From Clostridia bacterium (GTDB lineage Bacteria > Bacillota > DSM-521 > Neomoorellales > Neomoorellaceae), in contig JASUSX010000021.1 of the NCBI GenBank assembly GCA_030445875.1, positions 1 to 14,006 of the forward strand: DNA of 14,006 bases, given 5' to 3'. The notes beneath the pieces were generated by a model. The model had not been told where the DNA came from, did no database searches, and was given only the letters and a program-made list of their open reading frames with translations. Positions 7,220 to 14,006 of this stretch are shown here, piece by piece (position 1 is the stretch's first letter; each line of letters begins with the position of its first letter). A program made the translations under genes and the position numbers.

Positions 7220-8184
7220 TCTCCCCGGTTAACACCGCCGGCAGCCCTTCGTCCCAGCAGGGCCACGCCAATGGCATTGTCGGAGCTATATTCCGGGGCA
7301 GCGAAATGGAGGCGCGCCTCTACGGCAGGGTGTTCCAGGCGTTGCCGCAGGCGCTTCCGCAGATAGGTATTGGCCGCCACACCGCCGACGATTAAAATGT
7401 CTCGCATACCAGTAGCATCCACAGCCCGCCGCAGGACCCGTTCCAGGGTTTTAGCGATGCACTGCTCAATCGCCCGGGCTACGGCCGCCCGGGGGACTCC
7501 GGCAGCCAGCAGGCGTTCGGCCTGGCTGGCCGGTCCCGAAAAGCTGAAGTTATAGCCCCGCACGGCGGAGGTCAAACGCACCCTGTCTTCGTCGCTGGCC
7601 TCCCGGGCCAGGGCTTCCAGCTGCTGGCCGGCGGGAAACTGGAGGCCCATCAGCACCCCGGCGCGGTCCACCAGTTGCCCGGCGTGCAGGTCCAGGGTCC
7701 CCCCCAGCCGGGTAATATTAAAATCCTTCTCCCCGGGTGTGACCTGCAGGACCTCTGAGGTCCCCCCGGACAGGTGGACGGCCAGGAACCCGCCCTGCGG
7801 CTGCCAGCTCGCTGACCACAGGCCAGCGGCGATATGCCCCTCCTGGTGGGAGGTAGCCAGGAAGGGCAAGCGCAAGGCTGCAGCCAGGATGCGGCCCTGG
7901 CCGGCGGCCACCGTAAAGACAGGCATATAGGAACCAGTCAGGGGCCGGGGCCGGGCGGCAGCCGCTATTCCCTGCAGGTCGGCGGCCGGCACTTTAGTAA
8001 AGGCTGCTGCCAGGAGGTCGGGCAAAATCTGGATATGATGAAAAACCGCCGTTCCCTGCTGCAGGCCCCTTGCACCCGGTGGGACCGGCAACAGGCGGCG
8101 GTGGGCTGTCAGTACATCGCCAGCCTGGTTGACAATGGCTACGGAACAGGTATAGGCGCTGGTATCAATACCAAGAAAGGCCAT
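7216..8184 (-). CDS. TsaD/Kae1-family paralogue (glycoprotease M22-like ASKHA protein)
   Basis: Distant relative of TsaD, the enzyme that transfers threonylcarbamoyl to tRNA A37. The N-terminal LGIDTSAYTCSVAIV replaces the canonical GIETSCDET block, and the 322-residue length is slightly short. H113 and H117 (SHQEGHI) match the metal-binding HxxxH of TsaD, and D302 (SSDNAIGVA) matches the third ligand. GGVAAN lies in the C-terminal part. I chose ATG 8184, 4 bases after the nusB stop, with a GGGGAGAT ribosome binding site overlapping that stop; the longer frame would run into nusB and its extra residues are not family-like. This is probably a second, divergent TsaD-like protein, with the housekeeping tsaD elsewhere. 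Last gene of the Asp23-nusB operon. Confidence 0.8.
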   Translation of the reverse strand: MAFLGIDTSAYTCSVAIVNQAGDVLTAHRRLLPVPPGARGLQQGTAVFHHIQILPDLLAAAFTKVPAADLQGIAAAARPRPLTGSYMPVFTVAAGQGRILAAALRLPFLATSHQEGHIAAGLWSASWQPQGGFLAVHLSGGTSEVLQVTPGEKDFNITRLGGTLDLHAGQLVDRAGVLMGLQFPAGQQLEALAREASDEDRVRLTSAVRGYNFSFSGPASQAERLLAAGVPRAAVARAIEQCIAKTLERVLRRAVDATGMRDILIVGGVAANTYLRKRLRQRLEHPAVEARLHFAAPEYSSDNAIGVALLGRRAAGGVNRGD

Positions 8185-8188
8185 GGGC

Positions 8189-8593
8189 TTATCTCCCCAG
8201 CTCCTTACGGGCGCTATCGAGTAAACCATTGACGAACTTCCCGGCCTCTTCGTCATTGAAGGTTTTGGCCAGTTCGATGGCTTCATTGATTACCACGCTG
8301 GCGGGCGTTTCCGGAAAGGCTTTCATTTCAAATAAAGCCATCCGGAGGATGTTACGGTCAACGGCTGCCAGGCGTTCCAGGCGCCAACCGGTAGCGTATT
8401 TGTTAATCAGGTTGTCCATCTCCTGCAGGCTGGCTACGGTACCCTGGACCAGCTGCCGGGCAAAGGTTAGCGCCGGGGGGGAGAGCCTCCCTTCACCCAG
8501 GACTTCATCTACCGCCCGCACCGGGGGCATGTTGCCCAGGTCAATGGCAAAAAGAGCCTGCAGGGCTTTCACCCTGGCTGCCCGTCTGCTCAA
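8189..8593 (-). CDS. nusB: transcription antitermination factor NusB
   Basis: All-helical RNA-binding protein that acts with NusE (S10) at boxA to keep RNA polymerase processive, mainly on rRNA operons. The 134-residue length is typical. Recognisable segments are [16 protein letters not shown] at the start, [28 protein letters not shown] in the middle, and [26 protein letters not shown] near the end. It starts at TTG with a GAGGTGG ribosome binding site; the next in-frame GTG would delete conserved N-terminal residues. It sits 12 bases after the DUF2273 gene. Confidence 0.95.
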   Translation of the reverse strand: MSRRAARVKALQALFAIDLGNMPPVRAVDEVLGEGRLSPPALTFARQLVQGTVASLQEMDNLINKYATGWRLERLAAVDRNILRMALFEMKAFPETPASVVINEAIELAKTFNDEEAGKFVNGLLDSARKELGR

Positions 8594-8605
8594 TAAAAGT
8601 CCACC

Positions 8606-8833
8606 TCACCAACGGTCCCCAAACAAGCGTTTCCAGAAATCCGGCCAGCCCCGCCCTTGATCCAGGCGGCGGCCAATAAAGTAGCCCGCCGCTACGCACA
8701 GGCCAATAAAAAGGGCCTTGCCGAACCCCCAGACGGCTGTTAACAGGCCGAACAAAAGGCCCAGGACCACACCGGTTAGCTTGCCCCTGTGTTCCCGCCA
8801 GAGATACTCCAACCACTTGAGGATATTCTCCAT
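8606..8833 (-). CDS. small membrane protein of the DUF2273 family
   Basis: A 75-residue protein with an amphipathic N-terminus (MENILKWLEYLWREHRGKL), two closely spaced hydrophobic segments (about 20-35 and 38-53) and a basic, aromatic tail. This pattern and its place right after the AmaP-type gene fit DUF2273, a small membrane protein encoded with Asp23 and AmaP in Firmicutes. Its molecular role is unknown; a part in the envelope-stress membrane complex is inferred from context. It has ATG at 8833 and is separated from amaP by 13 bases. Confidence 0.82.
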   Translation of the reverse strand: MENILKWLEYLWREHRGKLTGVVLGLLFGLLTAVWGFGKALFIGLCVAAGYFIGRRLDQGRGWPDFWKRLFGDRW

Positions 8834-8846
8834 CTACCCTTCTCCC

Positions 8847-9389
8847 CTATTCTACCCGGCGCAGGCCTTCCTGGTAGATCCCCTTAACCCTTACCTGGAT
8901 CTCGGGCACTTCCAGCCCGGTGGTAGTGACAATATATTCATGGACCCTGGCCTGCAGGGCGGCCGTCAATTCCGGTAGATTGCGGTCGGGGCTGACAGTT
9001 ATATTTAGTTTCAAGATTAGCCCTTCGGGGAGAACCTTCATACTGGGCTTTACCTCCCGCACACCTTTCACCTGGCGGGCAGCCCTGGTCACCAGGTTCT
9101 CCAGGGCCGGCAGGGCAATGCTGGCCAGGCCAAGGTCCCCGGAGTTAATTACCGCCTGCTGTTCCGCCGGCGCGGTCAGGTGCAGGCTGGCTACCAGAAA
9201 GCGTAAGGCCAGCAGGAACAGGACAGCTGCTACTACCCCGGCTACCAGGCGGTAGTCGGCCCGTAGCAGGCTTAATTCAAAGATATCCAGCGGCACCGAC
9301 CAGCCGGCGGTAACTGCCAGGGCCGCTGCCGCCAGGAGCGCCACCAGCAATGCAAAAAGGGCCAGCACGGCCCGATCAAGCGCTGACAA
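8847..9389 (-). CDS. amaP: alkaline shock response membrane anchor protein AmaP
   Basis: A 180-residue protein with two N-terminal membrane helices (about 6-29 and 48-69) followed by a soluble Asp23-like domain (residues ~75-175, IALPALENLVTRAARQVKGV and VRVKGIYQEG). In staphylococci AmaP tethers Asp23 to the membrane. The TTG start follows a GGGGGTTAGGGG stretch. It stands between the Asp23 and DUF2273 genes with 13-base gaps on both sides, which strongly supports the assignment. Confidence 0.85.
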   Translation of the reverse strand: MSALDRAVLALFALLVALLAAAALAVTAGWSVPLDIFELSLLRADYRLVAGVVAAVLFLLALRFLVASLHLTAPAEQQAVINSGDLGLASIALPALENLVTRAARQVKGVREVKPSMKVLPEGLILKLNITVSPDRNLPELTAALQARVHEYIVTTTGLEVPEIQVRVKGIYQEGLRRVE

Positions 9390-9402
9390 TTCCCCTAACC
9401 CC

Positions 9403-9804
9403 CTACCGCACCCGGCTGGCTTCTTCTTCCTTTTCCTCCTGGGGGAATACCACCCCCTGGACGTGGATATTGACTTCTACCACCCGCAAGCCGGTCATAT
9501 CTTCGATGGCTTTCTTTACATTCTCCTGGATCCTGATGGCCACATCCGGTATCCGCACGCCGAAGTTGACCACTATGTACAGGTCAACGGCGGCTTCCTT
9601 TTCCCCTACCTCGACCTTCACGCCTTTACCCAGGTTCTTGCGACCTAAAAGCTCGGCGATGCCGCCGGCGATACCGCCGCTCATGCCGGCTACACCCTCG
9701 ATCTCCATAGCTGCCAGGCCGGCTATGATGGCCACCACTTCATTGGTGATTTTAATCGTACCCAGTTCATTTTGTTCCTGTTGTTCCAGGGTATTGTTAT
9801 CCAC
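9403..9804 (-). CDS. Asp23/Gls24 family envelope stress protein (YloU-like)
   Basis: Soluble protein of the Asp23 family, which forms membrane-proximal networks linked to cell-envelope stress; its B. subtilis relative is YloU. Family features are the opening LGTIKITNEVVAIIAGLAA, the Gly-rich MSGGIAGGIAELLG, and the VKVEVGEKEAAVDLYIVVNFG and VNIHVQGVVF strands. I chose GTG 9804 (133 aa) over GTG 9813, because GGAGG (9813-9817) overlaps the latter and sits 8 bases before the former. First gene of a five-gene operon with its own promoter. Confidence 0.9.
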   Translation of the reverse strand: MDNNTLEQQEQNELGTIKITNEVVAIIAGLAAMEIEGVAGMSGGIAGGIAELLGRKNLGKGVKVEVGEKEAAVDLYIVVNFGVRIPDVAIRIQENVKKAIEDMTGLRVVEVNIHVQGVVFPQEEKEEEASRVR

Positions 9805-9812
9805 TACCCCCA

Positions 9813-9817
9813 CCTCC
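9813..9817 (-). promoter_or_regulatory. ribosome binding site that decides the Asp23-gene start
   Basis: GGAGG eight bases before GTG 9804. Because it overlaps the upstream in-frame GTG at 9813, that codon cannot be the start served by this site. Confidence 0.7.
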
Positions 9818-9829
9818 GTTTGTTTCTAT

Positions 9830-9858
9830 ATTATACCAGAGACCAGTTGTTATCACAA
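9830..9858 (-). promoter_or_regulatory. sigma-A promoter of the Asp23-nusB operon
   Basis: TTGTGA, 17 bases, TATAAT: a perfect -10, 4 of 6 at -35 and ideal spacing. Transcription would begin near 9823, about 20 bases before the GTG start of the Asp23 gene. Confidence 0.78.
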
Positions 9859-9861
9859 CTG
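9844..9861. promoter_or_regulatory. palindrome overlapping the -35 box of the Asp23 promoter
   Basis: On the minus strand CAGTTGT-GATA-ACAACTG is a perfect 7-bp inverted repeat with a 4-base centre that covers the whole -35 box. The position is ideal for a repressor; no T-run follows, so it is not a terminator for accC. The regulator is unknown. Confidence 0.5.
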
Positions 9862-9890
9862 CTTTCCGTGGTAAAATAGACAAATAACCC

Positions 9891-11237
9891 TCAGCCAGCC
9901 AGCAGGCGCCGCTGGATAAAGTTAGTGTAGATCTCGCCCCGCTGGAAAAAGGCATTAGCCATTATCTGCTGGTGAAAGGGAATGGTAGTCGGCACCCCTT
10001 CAATTACTATTTCCTGTAAAGCCCTGTTCATACGGCTGATAGCCCCTTCCCGGTCCGGGGCCCAGGCAATTACCTTGGCCAGCAGGGAATCGTAATAGGG
10101 TGGTACTGTGTAACCGCTGTACAGGGCGCTGTCCACCCGGACGCCAAAGCCCCCCGGTACCTGGTAACGCTCAACGCGGCCCGGGGCAGGCCGAAAATTA
10201 TGGGCCGGGTCTTCGGCGTTAATGCGGCACTCGATAGCGTGGCCCCGGATCATAACCTCCTCCTGGCGGATACGCAGGGGTTCCCCCGCTGCGATCTTGA
10301 TCTGTTCCTGGACCAGGTCGATGCCGGTCACCGCCTCGGTTACCGGGTGCTCAACCTGGATGCGGGTATTCATTTCGATAAAGTAATAGCGCCCCTGCCT
10401 GTCCAGGAGGAATTCTACCGTGCCGGTACTGGAGTAATCGACAGCCCGGGCGGCCTGCAGGGCAACGGCACCCATCTCCTGGCGCAGTTCAGGTGTCAGG
10501 GCGACCGACGGGGCTTCCTCTAGAATCTTCTGGTTACGCCGTTGCAGGGAACAGTCGCGTTCGCCCAGGTGAATGATATTACCCTGGCCATCGCCCAGGA
10601 TCTGGAACTCAATGTGGCGTGGTTCTTCGATATATTTCTCCAGGTAGATCTGGGAATCACCGAAGGTCGCCTCGGCCTCCCGCTGGGCGGCGAGGATGGC
10701 CTGCCGCAATTCCCGCGGTCCCTGGGCCGTCCGCATACCGCGGCCGCCACCGCCGGCGGAGGCTTTAATTAATACCGGGTAACCGATCTCCCTGGCGATA
10801 GCCAGGGCCGCGTCCAGGTCCTTAACCACTCCCTCGGAGCCAGGTACCACCGGGATCCCGGCGGCAATCATTGTCGCCCGGGCTGCAGCCTTGGCCCCCA
10901 TGAGCTGAATGGCCTGTGGTGTGGGGCCGATAAAGGTGATGCCGGAAGTGGCGCACATCTCGGCAAAATACGGGTTTTCGGCCAGGAACCCGTACCCGGG
11001 ATGAATGGCATCAGCGCCGCTCATCTGGGCCGCTGCAATAATACTGGGTATATGCAGGTAGCTCCGGTTGGCCGGGGCCGGGCCAATACAGACCGCTTTA
11101 TCAGCCAGCCTGGTGTGCAAGGCTCCCCGGTCAGCCTCGGAATAGACGGCTACCGTTTCTATATCCAGTTCCCGACAGGCGCGGATAATACGTACAGCGA
11201 TCTCGCCCCTGTTGGCAATGAGAACCCGCTTGAACAT
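9891..11237 (-). CDS. accC: biotin carboxylase subunit (AccC/PycA type)
   Basis: ATP-dependent carboxylation of the biotin on a carrier protein, the first half-reaction of acetyl-CoA or pyruvate carboxylase. The 448-residue ATP-grasp protein starts [16 protein letters not shown] and has K116 (MGAK), the Gly-rich loop GGGGRGM at 162-168, the [13 protein letters not shown] strand and the catalytic [17 protein letters not shown] chose ATG 11237, with GGAGG at 11246-11250 eight bases upstream, over the in-frame GTG at 11252 that overlaps the preceding stop. It is directly downstream of the carboxyltransferase-AccB fusion and almost certainly co-transcribed with it. It may serve a pyruvate carboxylase, acetyl-CoA carboxylase, or both. 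Confidence 0.93.
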   Translation of the reverse strand: MFKRVLIANRGEIAVRIIRACRELDIETVAVYSEADRGALHTRLADKAVCIGPAPANRSYLHIPSIIAAAQMSGADAIHPGYGFLAENPYFAEMCATSGITFIGPTPQAIQLMGAKAAARATMIAAGIPVVPGSEGVVKDLDAALAIAREIGYPVLIKASAGGGGRGMRTAQGPRELRQAILAAQREAEATFGDSQIYLEKYIEEPRHIEFQILGDGQGNIIHLGERDCSLQRRNQKILEEAPSVALTPELRQEMGAVALQAARAVDYSSTGTVEFLLDRQGRYYFIEMNTRIQVEHPVTEAVTGIDLVQEQIKIAAGEPLRIRQEEVMIRGHAIECRINAEDPAHNFRPAPGRVERYQVPGGFGVRVDSALYSGYTVPPYYDSLLAKVIAWAPDREGAISRMNRALQEIVIEGVPTTIPFHQQIMANAFFQRGEIYTNFIQRRLLAG

Positions 11238-11251
11238 CTCCCCGTCCTCCA

Positions 11252-11698
11252 CTACTCTTTCTGCAAGCGGAACAATAGCTGGCCGTATTCCACCGGCTGG
11301 CCGTTTTCGGCCTGGATTTCGACAACCTGGCCGGCAGTCTCGGCGGTTAATTCATTCATCAGCTTCATAGCTTCTATTATGCACAGGGTCTGGCCTGGTT
11401 TAACCCTGGTACCGACTTCTACGAAGGGCGGCGCGTCCGGGGACGGCGCCCGGTAGAAGGTACCGACCATGGGGGCCCGGACCTCGATAAGGTCCGGTAC
11501 CGGCCCGGGCGCCGGTTTCTCCTTCTCCGCCCTGGCTTCCTCCGTCCCGGATACCTGAACCCTGGTGGCCGGCTCACCGACCGTACCCTGACCGCCGCGG
11601 CGGATCAGGATCCTAACCCCATCGCTCTCCAGGTTAAACTCGGTAATCCCCGTCTCTTCCAGGGATTTAATGAGCTGGGTGATATCCTTGAGATCCAT
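11252..11698 (-). CDS. accB: possible separately translated AccB inside the fusion gene
   Basis: The in-frame ATG at 11698 opens exactly where AccB proteins normally begin ([15 protein letters not shown]) and yields 148 residues, the usual size of a stand-alone biotin carboxyl carrier protein. AGGAGG at 11709-11714 stands 10 bases upstream. A free AccB, biotinylated at K112 of this product, could be made as well as the fusion. This is inferred from sequence only; the same stretch can simply be part of the long protein. Confidence 0.45.
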   Translation of the reverse strand: MDLKDITQLIKSLEETGITEFNLESDGVRILIRRGGQGTVGEPATRVQVSGTEEARAEKEKPAPGPVPDLIEVRAPMVGTFYRAPSPDAPPFVEVGTRVKPGQTLCIIEAMKLMNELTAETAGQVVEIQAENGQPVEYGQLLFRLQKE

Positions 11699-13102
11699 CT
11701 TTTTTTTGCCTCCTGCCTCGACCTTGCCTCCGGTTTTTGCCTTACCTGCACGCGGGCCGGGATGGAGCCGCCCGGCCCGGCGGTCCTCTAAAAATTTGCG
11801 GGCTACCTGGGGGAACAGGGCATAACTCAAAACATCCTCTTCGTTGCGGGCCAGGTCGCCAATCTCCTGCCGGGCCTTCTCCAGGCCGGGTGCCAGGCTA
11901 TCTGCCGGCCGGCCCTGGACAGGTTCTTCCGCGCCGATTATCAGCTGGCGGACTTCCGCGTTAATGGGCGCCGGCGGCCGCCCGTAAAGGCCGCGGACGT
12001 AATTCTTGACCTCACCGGGGACCATCTTGTAGCGCTGGCCCAGGAGAACGTTCAAAACCGCCTGGGTACCAACAATCTGGCTGGTGGGTGTTACCAGGGG
12101 CGGGTAGCCCAGGTCAGCCCGCACCCGCGGGATCTCGGCCAGGACCTCCCTGATGCGGTCGGCGGCCTTCTGCTCCTTGAGCTGGCTATACAAGTTGGTG
12201 ATCATGCCGCCCGGTACCTGGTGCTGGAAAACCCACATGTCGGTAATGCGGGTGACGCCCCGTTCATAGCCCAGCTCCCGGCGCAGGTCGTCAAAGTAGC
12301 GGGCGATCTCAAAGAGCAGGTTCAGGTCCAGGCCGGTATCATAGGGAGTGCCGGCAACGGCCCGGACAACCGTTTCTACCGGCGGCTGGGAGGCACCGAA
12401 GGCCAGGGGCACCGAAGCCGTATCAACGACATCTACCCCGGCCCGGGCCGCCTCCAAGTAGGCCCCTACAGCCAGGCCGCCGATATAGTGGCTGTGGAGC
12501 TGCACCGGGACATGGAGCCTTTCCTTAAAGAGCTTAACCAGCTCGTAGGCCTCAAAGGGGGCGAGGAGGCCGGCCATATCCTTGATGCAGATCGAATCGA
12601 CGCCCATGCTCTCCAGGTCCAGGGCCGTCCGTAAAAAGTGTTCAGTGGTATGGACGGGACTGATGGTGTAAACCACCGTACCCTGAACGTGGGCGCCTTC
12701 CTTCCGGGCGGCGGCCACAGGGACCTCCATATTACGCAGGTCATTCAGGGCATCAAAAATGCGGATAATATTAATCCCGTTAGCCACGGCCCGGGCGATA
12801 AAGGACCGTACTACGTCGTCGGGGTAAAGCTGGTACCCTACCAGGGACTGGGCGCGCAGGAGCATCTGCAGGGGCGTCCTGGGGGCGTGCTTCTTCAGGG
12901 TACGTAACCGTTCCCAGGGATCTTCGTCCAGAAAGCGCATACAGACGTCAAAGGTAGCTCCGCCCCACACCTCCAGGGAGTGGTAGCCGACGTTGTCGAT
13001 TTTCTCGATAATGGGTAGCATATCAGCCGTCCGCATACGCGTCGCCCAGAGGCTCTGGTGGCCGTCGCGCAGGGTAGTGTCGGTGATCTTTAATTTGCCC
13101 AA
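11252..13102 (-). CDS. 5S-type carboxyltransferase (OadA/PycB-like) fused to AccB-type biotin carrier
   Basis: The N-terminal ~440 residues are a 5S/OadA-type carboxyltransferase (pyruvate/oxaloacetate): [10 protein letters not shown] (D13), the lysine K174 in CIKDMAG, the metal-binding HxH at 203-205 and VTPTSQIVG near 337-345. A low-complexity Gly/Lys linker (about 441-468) leads to a complete AccB domain from residue 469: [17 protein letters not shown], the AccB-specific thumb [15 protein letters not shown], and EAMKLMNE with biotinyl-lysine K580. The AccB-type thumb and EAMKLMNE set it apart from the carrier of ordinary PycB/OadA. With the downstream accC this would form a two-subunit pyruvate carboxylase, and may also supply AccB to acetyl-CoA carboxylase. 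TTG 13102 has GGAGG at 13112-13116. The frame is open to 13228, but that would run through the promoter and the extra residues are not family-like. The product is 616 aa. Confidence 0.88.
   Translation of the reverse strand: MGKLKITDTTLRDGHQSLWATRMRTADMLPIIEKIDNVGYHSLEVWGGATFDVCMRFLDEDPWERLRTLKKHAPRTPLQMLLRAQSLVGYQLYPDDVVRSFIARAVANGINIIRIFDALNDLRNMEVPVAAARKEGAHVQGTVVYTISPVHTTEHFLRTALDLESMGVDSICIKDMAGLLAPFEAYELVKLFKERLHVPVQLHSHYIGGLAVGAYLEAARAGVDVVDTASVPLAFGASQPPVETVVRAVAGTPYDTGLDLNLLFEIARYFDDLRRELGYERGVTRITDMWVFQHQVPGGMITNLYSQLKEQKAADRIREVLAEIPRVRADLGYPPLVTPTSQIVGTQAVLNVLLGQRYKMVPGEVKNYVRGLYGRPPAPINAEVRQLIIGAEEPVQGRPADSLAPGLEKARQEIGDLARNEEDVLSYALFPQVARKFLEDRRAGRLHPGPRAGKAKTGGKVEAGGKKKMDLKDITQLIKSLEETGITEFNLESDGVRILIRRGGQGTVGEPATRVQVSGTEEARAEKEKPAPGPVPDLIEVRAPMVGTFYRAPSPDAPPFVEVGTRVKPGQTLCIIEAMKLMNELTAETAGQVVEIQAENGQPVEYGQLLFRLQKE
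11699..11714 (-). promoter_or_regulatory. internal ribosome binding site followed by an A8 run
   Basis: The minus strand reads AGGAGG-C-AAAAAAAA-G-ATG at the carboxyltransferase/AccB junction. The AGGAGG may start AccB translation. Together with the A-AAA-AAG heptamer it also resembles a bacterial -1 frameshift site of the dnaX kind. A -1 shift would end at TAA 11667-11669, giving a carboxyltransferase of about 478 residues without biotin domain. Confidence 0.45.
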
Positions 13103-13126
13103 GATGGTTCTCCTCCATAAGATGGT

Positions 13127-13158
13127 AAAAAAGAAAAACCCTGGCCTGAGGTCCAGAG
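13127..13158 (-). terminator. intrinsic-terminator-like hairpin in the leader of the carboxyltransferase gene
   Basis: On the minus strand CTCTGG pairs with CCAGGG (6 bp, one G-U) around an 8-base loop, directly followed by TTTTTCTTTTTT. It lies between the promoter at 13200-13228 and the TTG start at 13102, so it could act as an attenuator. It could also stop read-through from the upstream spoIIIA genes. Confidence 0.6.
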
Positions 13159-13199
13159 TAGCACATGAAAGCCTGGTCTTTACCCGGCCGCCTGGACTT

Positions 13200-13228
13200 A
13201 TTATATAAACGGCGACCAGGGAGCGCAA
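13200..13228 (-). promoter_or_regulatory. sigma-A promoter of the carboxyltransferase-AccB / accC operon
   Basis: TTGCGC, 17 bases, TATAAT. The -10 is a perfect consensus, the -35 keeps TTG only, and the spacing is ideal. The start would be near 13193, giving a leader of about 90 bases. The weak -35 with an adjoining palindrome suggests regulation. Confidence 0.65.
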
Positions 13229-13246
13229 TACTTGCCAGGCAAGTAT
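13228..13246. promoter_or_regulatory. 19-bp perfect palindrome next to the -35 box
   Basis: ATACTTGCC-A-GGCAAGTAT has two perfect 9-bp arms around one base and touches the upstream edge of the -35 box. This is far longer than expected by chance. The ACTTG...CAAGT ends resemble operators of some GntR-family regulators, but that link is only suggestive. It lacks a T-run, so it is not a good terminator for spoIIIAH. Confidence 0.6.
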
Positions 13247-13270
13247 ACAATATATTTGTTCGCTAACCTG

Positions 13271-13900
13271 TTATTTTTTATGGATCATGCTTATCTGTTC
13301 CCGCGGGCGTCCGGTGGAACGGGAGACTAGGTCGCCGATCTTGTTGGCGTCATCATCGCCAAACTTGTCGGCCATAACGATGACGTTAACAGCGGCGGGC
13401 TGGATAAAGACGGCGGCGTCTTTATACCCTTTGGCGACGATCAGCTTTTCCAGTTGCATCTCCAGGTCCATCTGCTGGGTCAGCTCGACCAGCCGCTTCT
13501 GGGCTTCTTGCTTGCCTTCACCGCTGGCGTTGGCATTATCGATGATTTGCTTCAAGAGGGCGATCTGCTGGCTGCGCTGGCGGTCCCGTTCCAGGCGATA
13601 TTCGATAAAGAAGGCTGTTCCGCCTTCGGCCTTGGCCCCGGCCTGCTGGAGGATATCCTCGGCCCTGGGACCGGTAGCTGCTGCCTGGTCCCTGGTTGGA
13701 GCCGCCACCCTGGTTGCTGCTCCGTTATCCAGCTGGCCTGCTGGTTTTACCTGGTCGCCCTGCTGGACCGGTCGTTCCGCAGGCAGGTCTACCCCTGCCT
13801 GTTGCATCCCCTGCCGTTCCCCCTGCACCAGATAAGCCAGAACACCAAAGGTCAGCACCAGAGCAATGATCAACCGCCCTTTGTCGCCGATTTTAACCAT
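13271..13900 (-). CDS. spoIIIAH: stage III sporulation protein AH
   Basis: Mother-cell membrane protein of the SpoIIIA-SpoIIQ channel that joins mother cell and forespore during engulfment. The 209-residue product has a short basic N-terminus, one membrane helix (about 9-26) and a variable, Gln/Ala/Pro-rich linker. A conserved C-terminal part runs from about residue 90: FFIEYRLERDRQRSQQIALLK, helices, VAKGYKDAAVFI, VNVIVMADKF. I chose ATG 13900, preceded by AAGGAGGAGG with a 9-base gap, which gives the usual short N-terminus. ATG 13948, just after the spoIIIAG stop, also has GGGAGGT upstream and would add 16 residues. The C-terminal match and its place right after a spoIIIAG-like end support the call. 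Confidence 0.85.
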   Translation of the reverse strand: MVKIGDKGRLIIALVLTFGVLAYLVQGERQGMQQAGVDLPAERPVQQGDQVKPAGQLDNGAATRVAAPTRDQAAATGPRAEDILQQAGAKAEGGTAFFIEYRLERDRQRSQQIALLKQIIDNANASGEGKQEAQKRLVELTQQMDLEMQLEKLIVAKGYKDAAVFIQPAAVNVIVMADKFGDDDANKIGDLVSRSTGRPREQISMIHKK

Positions 13901-13950
13901 TTTCTTGCCCCTCCTCCTTCGTGCCAATTTTATTAAAAGTACAGTCATGG

Positions 13951-14006
13951 CTAATTGCGACCTCCCCCGGGTTCCATGGGTAGCACCTGCACCTGGTGGG
14001 GGGCCA
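13951..14006 (-). CDS. spoIIIAG: stage III sporulation protein AG, C-terminal end only
   Basis: The window edge cuts this gene; only 17 codons and the TAG stop are visible. The residues HQVQVLPM just before the end resemble the usual SpoIIIAG tail, and the gene lies immediately before spoIIIAH as in the conserved spoIIIAA-AH operon. Identification depends on this short tail and on gene order. Confidence 0.6.
   Translation of the reverse strand, partial: APHQVQVLPMEPGGGRN

Noticed and set aside
9844..9861. Palindrome as a terminator after accC
   Set aside because: No T-run follows and it coincides with a good promoter -35 box.
13103..13228. 42-codon N-terminal extension of the carboxyltransferase
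   Set aside because: It would start in the -35 box of the promoter, has no family similarity, and a good ribosome binding site precedes TTG 13102.
13228..13246. Palindrome as an intrinsic terminator of the spoIIIA operon
   Set aside because: No T-run follows and the one-base centre leaves a strained loop; an operator role fits better.
1..14006. CRISPR arrays, tRNA or rRNA genes, insertion sequences
   Set aside because: No regularly spaced direct repeats, cloverleaf sequence or transposase-like ORF was recognised by eye; a tRNAscan or Infernal run would be decisive.

Overview
The window looks like a chromosomal segment from a thermophilic, spore-forming, acetogenic member of the Clostridia, most like Moorella. 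This is inferred from four things: G+C-rich Firmicute genes with strong AGGAGG ribosome binding sites, frequent TTG and GTG starts, sporulation-stage-III genes at the right edge, and an electron-bifurcating NfnAB pair directly upstream of folD, an arrangement suited to Wood-Ljungdahl metabolism. No mobile element, rRNA, tRNA or CRISPR array was seen.

Most genes run on the minus strand, so transcription goes from right to left. From the right edge: the end of spoIIIAG, then spoIIIAH (engulfment-channel proteins). Next comes a promoter with a 19-bp palindrome and a leader hairpin, followed by a two-gene biotin carboxylase unit. Its first gene is a 5S-type carboxyltransferase fused in frame to a complete AccB-type biotin carrier, and its second is accC. 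A new promoter, again overlapping a palindrome, starts the Asp23 / AmaP / DUF2273 / nusB / TsaD-paralogue operon. The only plus-strand gene, an Fsr-like MFS transporter with its own sigma-A promoter, converges on that operon and shares a TTAA stop overlap with it.

Divergent from the transporter is the operon nfnA - nfnB - folD - xseA - xseB - ispA. NfnAB interconverts NADH, reduced ferredoxin and NADPH. FolD interconverts 5,10-methylene-THF and 10-formyl-THF, using NADP(H) at its dehydrogenase step. XseAB is exonuclease VII. IspA makes farnesyl diphosphate. Several of these genes overlap or are tightly spaced, which points to translational coupling. The leftmost 347 bases contain no convincing gene, only a candidate minus-strand promoter and leader for something beyond the window.

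The points most worth a second look are the carboxyltransferase-AccB fusion, with an internal ribosome binding site and an A8 run at the junction, the regulatory architecture in front of it, and the divergent TsaD paralogue that keeps its metal ligands. No wholly new system was identified.
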